Assembly: GCA_002270565.1 (NCBI GenBank)
Contig: NQMI01000052.1
Coordinates: 216,035 to 280,034 of the forward strand
Direction: 5' to 3'
Length of the DNA: 64,000 nt
DNA from: Stenocarpella maydis
Taxonomy: Eukaryota > Ascomycota > Sordariomycetes > Diaporthales > Diaporthaceae
Made by a program: the position numbers and the translations under genes. Positions 23,292-33,847 of the stretch are shown in pieces. Every line of letters starts with the position of its first letter. Within the stretch, counting starts at the first letter, position 1. The notes under the pieces were generated by a model. That model searched no databases and was not told the DNA's origin. It was given only the letters and a program-made list of their open reading frames with translations.

Positions 23292-24544
23292 TTAATTTAG
23301 ACCTTGTTTCTTTAGATCTTCACATACACCTTAATTTTACCCTATAGCTTCTTATTGTTTAAAGAATACTACTAAATTAAACTCTTTCTTATTATATCCC
23401 TTAAGAAACTTTTTAAAGAATATTTATTATATAAGGCTTAAGTATTTCTAATAGGTATAATTAGCCATTATAGACCTTAACTCTTATAATAACCTGAGTA
23501 TCTTAAAAATAATATTTAAAAGCTAAAATTTAAACCTATATACTGTAACAATAGTAGTGTGCAATAGCATACTGGTAGGCTATCGCTACAGCCACCATAC
23601 CATAGCCAGAGGGCATAGTTGCTTACTAAGCAACTACCACCCGCTATATAGACCCGAGATAGCTGGTAGGCTACGCCCACTACACCCACTACTGCAGATA
23701 GAGAGAAATATAATAACAACACCCCACTCATATTACAATATGTGACCCATCCAACACTAATCAGTAGTTATAAGGGCAACCACAGATTAGCAAGGATTAA
23801 AGAAACAGATCATTACTACTTTAATAGTAGCTATACTAATGGTACTAATAGTATCACTCCTTAAAGACACTTTAATAGTCTTCAGCAATATTATTACTAC
23901 CCATCATAAGAAGAAGAGGGCTCTATATGTATAATACTATACTTTACCTTTATCTCACGCACATCCATTACGCCCTAAGTATCATTAGAAAGCAACCGCA
24001 AAATGCATAAGGCTGCATAATATTACTAACCTATAGCTACTCTTAAAGATAACGCTAGAGATATCACTACTTTAGCACCTATTAATAATTACCCCAGCAA
24101 TCCCCTCAGCAATTAGCTACACTAGCCGAGGTTAACCTTACCAGCCGGCACATCTTTACTACCCCTGCTAACAGCTTACCCCTATATACTTACTACCCCT
24201 TATTACTATCTTTTTTACCCCTACTTTACCCCAGCATACCCCTATTCTTTATTATAATATTATATGTTAACTATATAATCCATATATCATAATAGCGAAC
24301 CCCGGTGATAAAGATAACACCTTTACGCCATTAGCATTAATAGCTACATTAACAATCACTACTAGTATTAACCCTACTAACTTATTAGATATGATTAAGG
24401 ATATATTACTTAGGGAAGCTACCACTAAGATAAGTCTTAACCCCAGTCTATAAGGGGTAGACCCAGATCCAGATGCTATAAGTAACCCAAGACCATATGC
24501 AATCCATCTCAATATCTATATACAAGCATGTCACCAAGTATATA
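23292..24544. other. AT-rich region, no gene
   Basis: Mixed AT-rich sequence with scattered less-mutated stretches (23560-23740). No coding motif recognised. Confidence 0.5.
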
Positions 24545-24880
24545 TANGTATTAGATAGCCTGATTTCTGAAGTTTGTATATACTTAATTTGGGCATTGCT
24601 AGGGCTGTGGTTGGCTGGTTGCTTGGAACCAAAGATGGTGTGTTGGAAGGGCGAATTTTCCGGCATTTGCAAATTTGCACCAGAGCCTACCGCAGCGTGC
24701 CCAGGGGTGAGACGACGTCGGAGGGTATATAAGGAGGGCTTACAGAAGCCCAACTTAATTCAATACAAAGTTGTCCAGACCATTGTCAATCGTCCCAATT
24801 CGCCTCAGAGCACCATACTGCGACCCTGCCGAAACACACACACGCTGAACTGAATGCTATTCTATAGCACAAATTCATCA
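24545..24880 (+). mobile_element. LTR family A, copy 3, truncated
   Basis: Reverse-complement of about the first 336 bp of the 592-bp LTR, ending AAATTCATCA. The TATATAAGGAGGGC promoter-like segment lies at 24726-24739. The other 250 bp are missing at the left, where a single N occurs (24547). Confidence 0.8.
24726..24732 (+). promoter_or_regulatory. TATA box of LTR family A (putative)
   Basis: TATATAA within GGGTATATAAGGAGGGC, conserved in the family A LTRs (4904-4911 and 31434-31441 in the other direction). Its position inside the LTR and strand are the reason for the orientation given to family A. Confidence 0.5.
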
Positions 24881-24894
24881 GATAACTACTTCTA

Positions 24895-25290
24895 CTTACA
24901 AAGGCATAAAATTCTCACATTTAGCCATTAAGCCTCCTCCTTTATAGCCTCTAGCTCTTCCTCTAGTTAACAATATATTAAGGTAACCTTATTCAACTAA
25001 TTAAGAGTAAGACCTTAAATGTTACAGTTAGATAGATTAAGGCAGATATAGGTCCAATAGCAAATAGATTCTAAATCCACAACCTTACAGTCCTTAGCTA
25101 GATTATATTCCTTACAATAAGAATAAGGCATAAGAATAATGCTATCCTTTAAGGTAATAGCAAAAAGAAGGGCAGCATTATACTCAACAATAGAAAAAGA
25201 CTTTGCAAGATAAGACTTAATAACCCTACCTAATATAATAAATTAAGAAGGAATAAATAAGAATATAAACAAGCAAAAACAACTTATAGA
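24895..25290 (-). pseudogene. TE-associated CxxC/coiled-coil ORF relic
   Basis: Minus-strand translation shows, in order, a cysteine segment (YCKEYNLAKDCKVVDLES, then ICYWTYIC), a linker, and LEEELEAIKEEA followed by LNVRILCLCK. This matches a widespread fungal transposon-associated ORF that reads C-x2-C...VVD...C-x2-C, then LEEELEAAEEEA and RILRLRKQK. Stops and R-to-C or K changes fit C-to-T/G-to-A mutation. It is wedged between an LTR A and an LTR B insertion. Confidence 0.5.
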
Positions 25291-25327
25291 ATACTTTTAA
25301 GAACAAAAAAAGTAAGAAGAAAGATAA

Positions 25328-25773
25328 TATTATAAACCAACACACATTAGCAGCTAACTACCGCAAAAGACAACCCTACAGGTCGGGAAGTAACTCCCAA
25401 AAGGAGCGCCCCGCCTAATCCAATTAGTAACGCCACCTTATCAGGGTTAGGGTTAGGGACCCACCATAATTAATAAGATCATTATTAATTCTATCAAGCA
25501 ACGCTCAATCAATAGGATTACCATCAATACTATCAACAACGAATAAAGGGTCAGAACATATAAGAACATAATTATCACCACATTAGGTAGCTTTCATAGA
25601 ACAGACTCTTCAGTCATTAATCTAAGTATTCAATCCTAACGTTAAATAGCCTCACAGCTAGTAATCATTATTAAGTCAACAATATTACTTAATAACCGCT
25701 TAACAACATATTCCAAACATAAACCCTTAGTCTTTCAGGATTAACGTACTCGAAAACCTCTTTGATCATTACA
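25328..25773 (+). mobile_element. LTR family B, copy 4
   Basis: About 446 bp from TATTATAAACC (RIP-changed TGTTATAAACC) to GATCATTACA, aligning in reverse with 5591-6056 and directly with 63589-63905. It contains GGGTTAGGGTTAGGG at 25444, a family feature rather than a telomere. No clear target duplication (GATAA and TTAAG). Confidence 0.7.
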
Positions 25774-26310
25774 TTAAGAAGGAGGTTCATATTTAGAGAT
25801 TATAATTTAATTAAGTAATTAGGCTTTTCTTTATATAGCTAAAGATAAGGGCTTACTCTAAGTAAGCCTTTATAATTCCACCCTTATTAATATTTTAATA
25901 GTTAGCTAATTTAATAAACTTAATAACAGGTAGCTAAAGGAGTTTAAACTAGGACTTAGTATTTTTCTTATTAGCTATTTAAATCCTTAAGGCTTTAATA
26001 TACTAATTCTTTCTTAATTAGAGCTCTAGGTAATAAACAAGAAAGCCCTTAAGCTAAGTTCTTTTAAGGAGAGAGTAATCTTTATTTAGGAAGGCTAGAT
26101 AAGCTACTAGATTTTATAGATTATATTGGGTAAAAGTAAGCTTTAGATGATTTAAATTTATTATGTATAGAGCTAATAAATTTTCTTATTAGTTAGAAAG
26201 AAGCCTTTAAGGTAGAGCAGCCTCTTACCAGCTTAATTTACTATTAAGCTAATTAAATAGTATAATATAAGGGATATACTGGGTCTTAAAGGCCTGCCTA
26301 ATAGATATAT
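25774..26310 (-). pseudogene. Fot1/pogo transposase relic (central part)
   Basis: Minus-strand translation contains ISIRQAFKTQYIP at the upstream side, then a CENP-B-like HTH region, then IANKKNTKSxFKLLxLPVIKF and ANYxNINKGGI. This follows the pogo/Fot1 order: DNA-binding part, ANxENxxxWFxLL, then the NMDExGIMEG motif that carries the first catalytic Asp of the DDE domain. Here the Asp codon (25886-25888) reads AAT and the Glu reads AAG, both G-to-A. Stops replace Trp/Arg/Gln codons. The rest is cut off by the LTR at 25773. Confidence 0.6.
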
Positions 26311-27869
26311 TATCCTTAATTATAATGATAGTATTATAAACTTCTGCTTCTAAGTATTGCTTTATAATTATGTAATTAATACGTATATAATGTTTGGTAA
26401 GAAAAAAAAACCCTTTATTAAGATATTTAAGTTTTCCTAAAGGGTGGGTATAGATGCGTTCATATGTGTATGCAATTGTAGGGCGGCCGGAAGGGGGGCC
26501 CGGCTGGAAGCCGGGGCAACAATGTTAGAAGGAAGTGTTGAACTTGCAGAAGTAGCCAAGTTTGTGGGGCTGTTGACGAGGTATGAAGTGCGTGTGTCAG
26601 GAAGAAGGGTGGAAGTGGCAAGCCGGAAGGAAGAGGTGGGCTGACAGAAGTAGCAATGTTTTTTTGCGGAGCTGTTGATGAAGTACGCAGCACGCATGTC
26701 AGGCAGGTCAATGGGCTTGGCATCCGTAGTTCCACTTTGATGGGCGCATGAAGCTGGGCACCGATCAGGTATGGGTGAGTGTAGAAGGCAGAAAACAATG
26801 ATCACGAACTTCGCGGTACCGAGTTGTGGGCACAAGCCTCTCACAGCGGGCTTCATTCATTGAGCAAGATACAAGGCTATCAATTGATGCAATATTTGGT
26901 CAATCTTACAAATCTGATTGGTTATGTGAAATCCAGTGAGCATTGAGCTTGGTATTTCCCCATCAATACTTCCAGGTCAAGGTAGCCCTCCCCAGGTAGG
27001 AGTCTCAAAAATTAAGCGCTATGAGTTTATGAAGAAGCAAATGATAGTGATTGCTATGGAACCATAGTACCTAGTCAGGTCTCGTTCTTTATGGAGTGGT
27101 CTCAGAGCTCATGAGTCAGTCTGTGAATGAAATCTTTCAGACAGAATTGCCCATTCTTGTAAGTCGTGTCAGATGTAACGGGCTGGCCTTGATGTGTTAG
27201 CGGAGGTTGATCATATGTCTCCATGGCAGAGATGATATTCAGTTTGACTGAAGCCACTGGCAGGGCTTTCTTACCCACAACACCAAATTCAGTGTTTGCT
27301 GTGAGATCGTTGCCTGTGTAATTGTTTGTGGCAAAAATGCATAAAAAAGAATTCTGTCTCGAGTGTTGTGACTTCCATGTTTGAAGAAGTCAGCCTGCTC
27401 CATGAGTAGTCAGCTCTGAGAGCCATTGAGCCAGTCCATTAGGACTATCAGGCATATTTTCCTGGTGTTGCGTGAAGGCGTTGGTTTGACCCCGGAGTAC
27501 ATTGCGACACCTGAAACCCTTTTTTTGGCTGATGGGAGCCGAACTTGACCGAGTGGCTGCAACACAAATCATTGTGCCTTAGAAGGGCGTGCTCCTCCAC
27601 TTTCCAGATAACATCAACTACACAGTATATAGTAGCCATAGGGCCGGAGTTCCCCGATAGGGCCCCAATCAGCCCACTGATAAGCCCACTTCCAAGCCTT
27701 AGCACTAAGTAGTATAATAGGCCTTAATAGTTAACACCAATATAGCTATAAATATTAAAGTTTTATTTATAATACTATTACTTAATACTATTAAATAAGA
27801 AGGTATAAAGAAAATTTTAATATAATTAGAGCTATAAAATTATAATATATTTAAATATTTAATATAAGG
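26311..27869. other. Mixed region inside the graveyard
   Basis: AT-rich to 26430, then about 1.3 kb of ordinary composition (26437-27700). At 26521-26610 and 26622-26705 there is an imperfect tandem duplication sharing GCAGAAGTAGC, GCTGTTGA and GTGTCAGG-like or CATGTCAGG segments. Apparent frames (26437-26856 minus, 27448-27705 minus) have no recognised domain. It may be a less-mutated transposon fragment. Confidence 0.4.
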
Positions 27870-28286
27870 TACTAGGAAGCAGCCAGGACCAGATATGGCT
27901 GGTTTGATTTTCCATATAAAAAACGTTTATACACACCCTATTAAAACCCTTAAACTAAGCTTAAAACAGACGAGATTTTCAGGATTTACTTCGAAATATA
28001 TAAATAAGTTATAGCTTATCTTTCAGAGTTTATTAAATTCTTTTTACTTAATTATTTAAAAAACTTAATTTTAGACCTTTATAATTTCATTACTTTAATA
28101 AAGCTTGGAAAAAGAAAATTTAAAATTCTTTTGAAAGATTATATAGTTAAAATATATACAACTTAAGCTATTATAAAATTTATATTTATTTTAGGCTTAG
28201 TTTAAGGGTTTTAGTAAGGTTAATATAAACGTTTTTTATATAAAAGATTAAAGTCGCTATATTTACCACTTATTAACTTTCTAGTA
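27870..28286. mobile_element. 417-bp inverted-repeat element (MITE-like)
   Basis: The left arm (about 27870-27965) and the reverse complement of the right arm (about 28190-28286) share TACTAG...AAG, ATATAAAAAACGTTTATA and CTAAAACCCTTAAACTAAGC-like segments (left has TTAAAACCC). Mismatches are mostly transitions. The interior is AT-rich without coding capacity. I infer a non-autonomous DNA element or a RIP-mutated palindrome; no clear target duplication was seen. Confidence 0.6.
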
Positions 28287-29478
28287 AATTATATTATATA
28301 TATAGACTTTTATAAAATACTAATATAAAAAAGGAAAATAATTAAATAATAAATATTTAAAATATTAGTACTTCATAAAGTAAAGTTTGTTAATAAAAGT
28401 AATATATTTTTTATATTATTATTTGAATATCTTTTCATTATAAATAGTTTATATATTAACAATGAAATATTTAAGCTTTTTCAACTTAGTTTGAAATCTA
28501 ATATATTAAAAGGTATATTAATTAAATATTTAAATATAAAATTAAGAAATATATAACCTTAAATAAAAGACTTTAGTCCATATAAAAATATTGATTTTAT
28601 ATTTATTAAATAATTTATTTAATATATAATTACTTTATTTTAAAGGTTTAAATATATATATAGATTATTATAAGTTTAATTATTATAAAATTCTTATTTA
28701 ATAATATTACTATTAAATTAAAATTTTAAACAGTATAACCTTAAGTATACTTTTAGTATCATTATTAAGTATAATATACTTAATATTATAAGTTATAATA
28801 ATATAATATAGTTTATTAATAAGTAAAATATATTAGTAAGTAGAATAGTTTTACTATACTTTTTAAGTTTAGCTAACCTTAATACTATTTTAATACTAAA
28901 TAACTACTAAAGGTTGATAATAATTAATACTTATTATATTTAATTACTTATTTTTATTTAAATATATCAATTTAATATTATTAAAATATGTTTAATATTA
29001 GTTTAAATAAGCTAACTTTTAAATAGAAATAAGATACTTTATATTAATTAATATTATCTTTAACCTTAAAATCCTAGTTTATTATAAACTATTAATAAAT
29101 ATATATTTATATTAATTGAAACTAAATAAATCTACTTTATTATAATGTAATAGAATATGGTTAATTAAACTCTTTTTCTTTTCTTATATATTTCTATATT
29201 ATATTTAAATTTATTATAATATTTATAGTTTAATTTACTTAATTCTTTATAAACTCTTTTCTTAATATTATTACTAGTTTTACTAGCTAGCTACTTACCT
29301 TTTTCTTTTTCTTTAATTATTATTTGAGAATTTATAATATTAAGTAACTCTTTAAGCTATATTTAAGTCTTTTTAGCCTTTTAGTACCTAATAAGTAGTA
29401 TATTAATACTTTTAAAAATATAAACTTACTTTTTTTACGAAAAAAAATAAGGTTATTTATTATTATTTACATATCCTT
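28287..29478. other. Extremely AT-rich, no gene
   Basis: Almost devoid of G and C with stops in every frame. Probably RIP-mutated transposon; no family could be read. Confidence 0.6.
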
Positions 29479-30076
29479 NNNNNNNNNNNNNNNNNNNNNN
29501 NNNNNNNNNNNNNNNNNNNNNNNNNNNNNNNNNNNNNNNNNNNNNNNNNNNNNNNNNNNNNNNNNNNNNNNNNNNNNNNNNNNNNNNNNNNNNNNNNNNN
29601 NNNNNNNNNNNNNNNNNNNNNNNNNNNNNNNNNNNNNNNNNNNNNNNNNNNNNNNNNNNNNNNNNNNNNNNNNNNNNNNNNNNNNNNNNNNNNNNNNNNN
29701 NNNNNNNNNNNNNNNNNNNNNNNNNNNNNNNNNNNNNNNNNNNNNNNNNNNNNNNNNNNNNNNNNNNNNNNNNNNNNNNNNNNNNNNNNNNNNNNNNNNN
29801 NNNNNNNNNNNNNNNNNNNNNNNNNNNNNNNNNNNNNNNNNNNNNNNNNNNNNNNNNNNNNNNNNNNNNNNNNNNNNNNNNNNNNNNNNNNNNNNNNNNN
29901 NNNNNNNNNNNNNNNNNNNNNNNNNNNNNNNNNNNNNNNNNNNNNNNNNNNNNNNNNNNNNNNNNNNNNNNNNNNNNNNNNNNNNNNNNNNNNNNNNNNN
30001 NNNNNNNNNNNNNNNNNNNNNNNNNNNNNNNNNNNNNNNNNNNNNNNNNNNNNNNNNNNNNNNNNNNNNNNNNNNN
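29479..30076. other. Assembly gap (598 N)
   Basis: The gap ends exactly where a perfect 12-bp repeat array begins, so the array probably caused the gap and extends into it. Confidence 0.99.
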
Positions 30077-30412
30077 ATGTTTATAATTATGTTTATAATT
30101 ATGTTTATAATTATGTTTATAATTATGTTTATAATTATGTTTATAATTATGTTTATAATTATGTTTATAATTATGTTTATAATTATGTTTATAATTATGT
30201 TTATAATTATGTTTATAATTATGTTTATAATTATGTTTATAATTATGTTTATAATTATGTTTATAATTATGTTTATAATTATGTTTATAATTATGTTTAT
30301 AATTATGTTTATAATTATGTTTATAATTATGTTTATAATTATGTTTATAATTATGTTTATAATTATGTTTATAATTATGTTTATAATTATGTTTATAATT
30401 ATGTTTATAATA
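30077..30412. repeat. 28 copies of a 12-bp minisatellite
   Basis: ATGTTTATAATT is repeated 28 times with only the last unit changed (ends AATA). The plus strand reads as repeating Met-Phe-Ile-Ile in frame, which comes from the repeat and is not evidence of a protein. Its perfection contrasts with the decayed sequence around it. Confidence 0.98.
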
Positions 30413-30429
30413 AAGTCAATATAATTAAA

Positions 30430-31240
30430 GTTATAAATATTATTATTAATAATCTTATATTTAATTACTATATTATAAAGAACTAAATTAAATCTTAATA
30501 ATGATGTTTATATTATTTTAAAGAGCCCTTTAATACTTATATAAATATTTAAATCTAATCTTGAGGCTAAATTATATACTTATAAAGTATTAAGCTTAAT
30601 ACTGTTTTTTAAGCGTAGTATTATATAATATTAATGAAATATTAGCTATATATTTTATATTGGAAGATTATAAAGAAGATCCTTAACTACTATATTTGCT
30701 TCTTAAACAGTATTAGTTTTTTAGGTTAAAGAGCTTCCATAATAATAAGAAATATAATTTTTAATCAAAGTTAATTAAGAAACCATGTTTATTAAGTTAT
30801 ATAATATTTAGGATACCTAAGATATAAATAGTATTAAGGAGCCTAGCTATTTTCTTAGCATTTAAATCTTAATATTTAGTTTAAAAAGTATAGCTTTTTA
30901 ATTAAATAGAATTAAGCTTATATCTTTAAAAGCAGTTTTAATAGTTTTTACCTTAAAAACCCTTTCTTATATAATATGAAAGGTAAGAAAGAACTTACTC
31001 TTAATAATATAAAAAATATAAGCATTATTAAATTAAGTAAGTTTTAAATTATAAGCCTTCTTTAATAGGTTAAAATACTCAATATTAAATAGCTAAAGTT
31101 AGTAAAATAAAAAAAGATATATAAAGGGTAATAATATTTTTTACTTTATGATATTACTTAAAGTTTATGAAGTAATAGCTTTTATACTTATTAAGAAATA
31201 ATAACTAATACATAATGTTTTTTATAATATAGTATATTTC
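30430..31240 (-). pseudogene. Fot1/pogo transposase relic (C-terminal part)
   Basis: Minus-strand translation gives, in order, a LKKAY segment, a FxRYKLNSI segment followed by KxYTFxTKYxDLN, then LIKNYISYYYGSSLT. This tracks the C-terminal end of Fot1/pogo transposases (PLKRAY..., GLVPFNPEAVLSKLxIRLRT, then LIKNRIxxHxxSSPT). Arg/Trp/Gln/Pro codons are replaced by stops, Tyr, Cys or Leu as expected from RIP. The catalytic part would lie beyond 31240, where LTR A starts at 31291. Confidence 0.55.
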
Positions 31241-31290
31241 GTTTAAATTATTGAATCTATTTTATAGTAATTCTATTCGTTATTTATTTC

Positions 31291-31882
31291 TGATGAATTT
31301 GTGCTATAGAATAGCATTCAGTTCAGCGTGTATTTCGGCAGGGTCGCAGTATGGTGCTCTGAGGCGAATTGGGACAATTAACAATGGTCTGAACAACTTT
31401 ATATTGAATTAAGTTGGGCTTCTATAAGCCCTCCTTATATACCCTCCGACGTCATCTCACCCCTAGGCACGCTGCAGTCGGCTCTGGTACAAATTTGCAA
31501 ATGCCGGAAAATTCGCCCTTCCAACACACCATCTTTAGTTCCAAGCAACCAGCCAACCATAGCCCTAGCAATACCCAAATTAAGTACATATAAACTTCAG
31601 AAATCAAGCTATCCAATGCACTAAGTCATATACTTTTTGGGTAAGAAATAAGGGTAATGCAGAGGTCTGAATTAAGGTGCAAATGCAGGCCAAAATAATC
31701 GACTCACGGCCACCAAACTCATCTTGCGTCACGCACGCACTGGGCGTACTTAGCGAAAATCGCCTGACTCGCAAGTCTAGGGTAACTCCTTGCTAGGAAG
31801 TCTAGGGTAACTCCTTACAACAAAGTCTAGGGTAACTCCTTGCACGGAGTACCAACGCCCTGCTGAGCGGTTCCGTTTAACA
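31291..31882 (-). mobile_element. LTR family A, copy 2 (solo LTR)
   Basis: 592 bp, TGATGAATTTG to CCGTTTAACA, the same length as copy 1 and less mutated. The 24-bp AAGTCTAGGGTAACTCCTT-type unit is present three times (31777-31850). Flanks ATTTC and CTATT do not match. It sits about 660 bp from the FAD monooxygenase start and 540 bp from its probable TATA box. Confidence 0.85.
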
Positions 31883-32171
31883 CTATTAAATAGCCTCCTA
31901 ACTATATAAGTAAAATTAATAAATAAAAGAACCATCCTTTAGTAAGTTACTTGCCTCTCCTGCTAATTAACTCCTAATAGCTTTCTTTTTATTTCTTCTT
32001 TTTCATTACCTTATTATATAGTTTTTACTTCCCATTATACTTCCCTTTTTACAATCTTTTAGATATTATTTAATAGCCTTCCTTTAGGCTAATGAGTTAC
32101 TAATAACTTTCTTAATAACTATAGACATATAATCCAGCCATATAGCTATAAATATCTCTTATCTACTACCT

Positions 32172-32229
32172 TTCCTCTCTCTCTCTTTCTTTCTTTCTTC
32201 CATTATATAATATATATATATATATATAT
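32172..32229. repeat. CT/CTTT and TA microsatellites
   Basis: A CT- and CTTT-type tract (32172-32199) is followed by a TA run (32204-32229) at the edge of the AT-rich block. Confidence 0.9.
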
Positions 32230-32418
32230 CCCTTATATATATACTTCTATAATCCCTTCTTCTTTTTACCTATTAGTTATATAAAAAACTTTTTTATATA
32301 ATATCTTCTCCTTTTAGCTCGGCTGACCAGTCGCTCGGGGCATTCTGGGAGGCGAGTGTGCTTGACCGCGAGTGGTTTGGCGTGTAAGCGGCCTCGTCAC
32401 GCCTGCCTTGCGCGAGGC

Positions 32419-32427
32419 ATATATAAG
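32419..32427 (+). promoter_or_regulatory. Probable TATA box of the FAD monooxygenase gene
   Basis: ATATATAAG about 120 bp before the ATG at 32543. It argues against the upstream in-frame ATG at 32372, which lies before it. Confidence 0.55.
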
Positions 32428-32542
32428 GGGGGGCTTCCCATGGATAACTTTGTTGGTGTGTTCTTGTGTGCTCCAGCAGAGGCATAGGCCGACCCCTTCT
32501 ATTATATCCCGCCACATCACATACACACTTGTCCCCCCAGTG

Positions 32543-33847
32543 ATGCCTTCACCAAGGATCGCCATCATTGGCGCCGGCCCGGTGGGAACTACGCTCGGGC
32601 GGTTGCTGCTACGCCAGTCACCTTCAGCTTCCGTCACCATCTTCGAGGGCGAGCCGTCGCCAGACTACCGCAGTCAGGGCGGCACACTGGATCTCCATAC
32701 CACCACTGGTCTCGCTGCAATCAAGGAGGCAGGCCTCTGGGATGAGTTCTCGAAACATGCCCGCTACGACGGAGAGTCACTCATCATGACAGACAAGAAC
32801 CTCAAGCCATTCTACCAGGTAAAACCAAGCACCTCCCCAGAACAGAAAGGGGGTCACTTCGGGGGGGAGCGGCCCGAGATCGACCGTTCTGCCCTCCGAC
32901 GGATGCTGGTCGAGAGCCTCCCTGCCGATATGATCACCTGGGGCTACCGCCTCAAGGAGGTACAGCCCGGCAGGGAACCAAGGAGCAACAGGCTCGTCTT
33001 CACCCTCGCCGACGGCAGCACCACCACGGCATCCGGCTTCGACCTGATAGTCGGCGCAGACGGCGCCTGGAGCAGGGTCCGCGCCGTCCTCTCCGACACC
33101 AAGCCCTACTTCGCCGGCATCACCAACCAGGCCTTTGAGATCCCCGACGCCGCCGCCGCCGCGCCCGACGTGTACCGCGCCGTCAACCGCGGCAGCATCT
33201 TCAGCCACGCCGACGGGCAAAAGACCAGCCTGCAGCAGATGGGCGACGGCAGCATAGCCGTGTACCTCAGCTTCCGCGCCGACGACGAGCACTGGTTCCG
33301 GGACGCCCGGCGGTGCGGGTTCGACCCCTCCGACCTCGGGGCGGCCAAGGCGGCGGCACTCGAGAGGCTCCACGGCTGGCACCCCATCATCAGGGAGGCC
33401 GTGTCACGGGCGCAGGGGAAGACCTCACTGAGGAACCTCTACATGCTCCCCGTGGGGTTCAGCTTTGCGCACAGGGCGGGCGTGACGCTCATCGGGGACG
33501 CGGCCCACCTGATGACACCCTTCGCCGGCGAGGGTGTCAACGTGGGCATGGAAGACGCGCGCAGGCTGGCCGCTGCCGTGGCGTCGGCGGCCGGTGGCGG
33601 CCTGGACAGGCTGGACGGCGAGGTCGCCAGGTTCGAGAAGGACATGTTCTCGCGGGCCGGGGAGTTCGCCGCGCTGACCGAGTCGTTGATGCAGGCATGG
33701 TTCTTCACCGAGGATTGCCCGCGGTCCGTCATCCCAAAGGTCATGTCCACCCATGCGAGCTTCCATGCCCCTTGGCTGCTGAAGCCGCTTGTCGGAGGGC
33801 TGGCATATTCTTATTTCTTGGTTTCGAATATGGTCACGGGCAGATAA
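32543..33847 (+). CDS. FAD-dependent monooxygenase (TetX/PHBH-like)
   Basis: Single exon, 434 aa. It uses FAD and NAD(P)H to hydroxylate an aromatic or polyketide-like substrate, which cannot be named here. Rossmann motif GAGPVG at residues 10-15 follows the first strand (RIAIIG), then E36 (IFEGEP) as the ribose-binding acid. RPEIDRSALRRMLVESLP matches the TetX-type middle motif. GADGAWSRVR near 171 is the DG motif, and LIGDAAHLMTPFAGEGVNVGMEDA near 315 is the GD motif binding the FAD ribityl chain. The start was chosen by the family N-terminus and the TATA box at 32419; a longer frame begins at 32372. No biosynthetic neighbours are seen. It directly borders transposon-rich sequence, a position typical of accessory genes. 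Confidence 0.88.
   Translation: MPSPRIAIIGAGPVGTTLGRLLLRQSPSASVTIFEGEPSPDYRSQGGTLDLHTTTGLAAIKEAGLWDEFSKHARYDGESLIMTDKNLKPFYQVKPSTSPEQKGGHFGGERPEIDRSALRRMLVESLPADMITWGYRLKEVQPGREPRSNRLVFTLADGSTTTASGFDLIVGADGAWSRVRAVLSDTKPYFAGITNQAFEIPDAAAAAPDVYRAVNRGSIFSHADGQKTSLQQMGDGSIAVYLSFRADDEHWFRDARRCGFDPSDLGAAKAAALERLHGWHPIIREAVSRAQGKTSLRNLYMLPVGFSFAHRAGVTLIGDAAHLMTPFAGEGVNVGMEDARRLAAAVASAAGGGLDRLDGEVARFEKDMFSRAGEFAALTESLMQAWFFTEDCPRSVIPKVMSTHASFHAPWLLKPLVGGLAYSYFLVSNMVTGR

Noticed and set aside
25440..25460. TTAGGG-like repeats suggesting a telomere or interstitial telomere
   Set aside because: Only two or three units, and the same segment recurs at the same place in every family B LTR (near 5930, 7365, 23180, 63700), so it is part of the LTR.
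30077..30424. 115-residue frame of repeating Met-Phe-Ile-Ile
   Set aside because: It is the translation of a 12-bp perfect repeat with no start context, no flanking coding sequence and an adjoining gap.
32372..32542. Upstream in-frame ATG of the FAD monooxygenase
   Set aside because: It precedes the TATA box and would add 57 residues without family similarity; the Rossmann fold starts right after the ATG at 32543.
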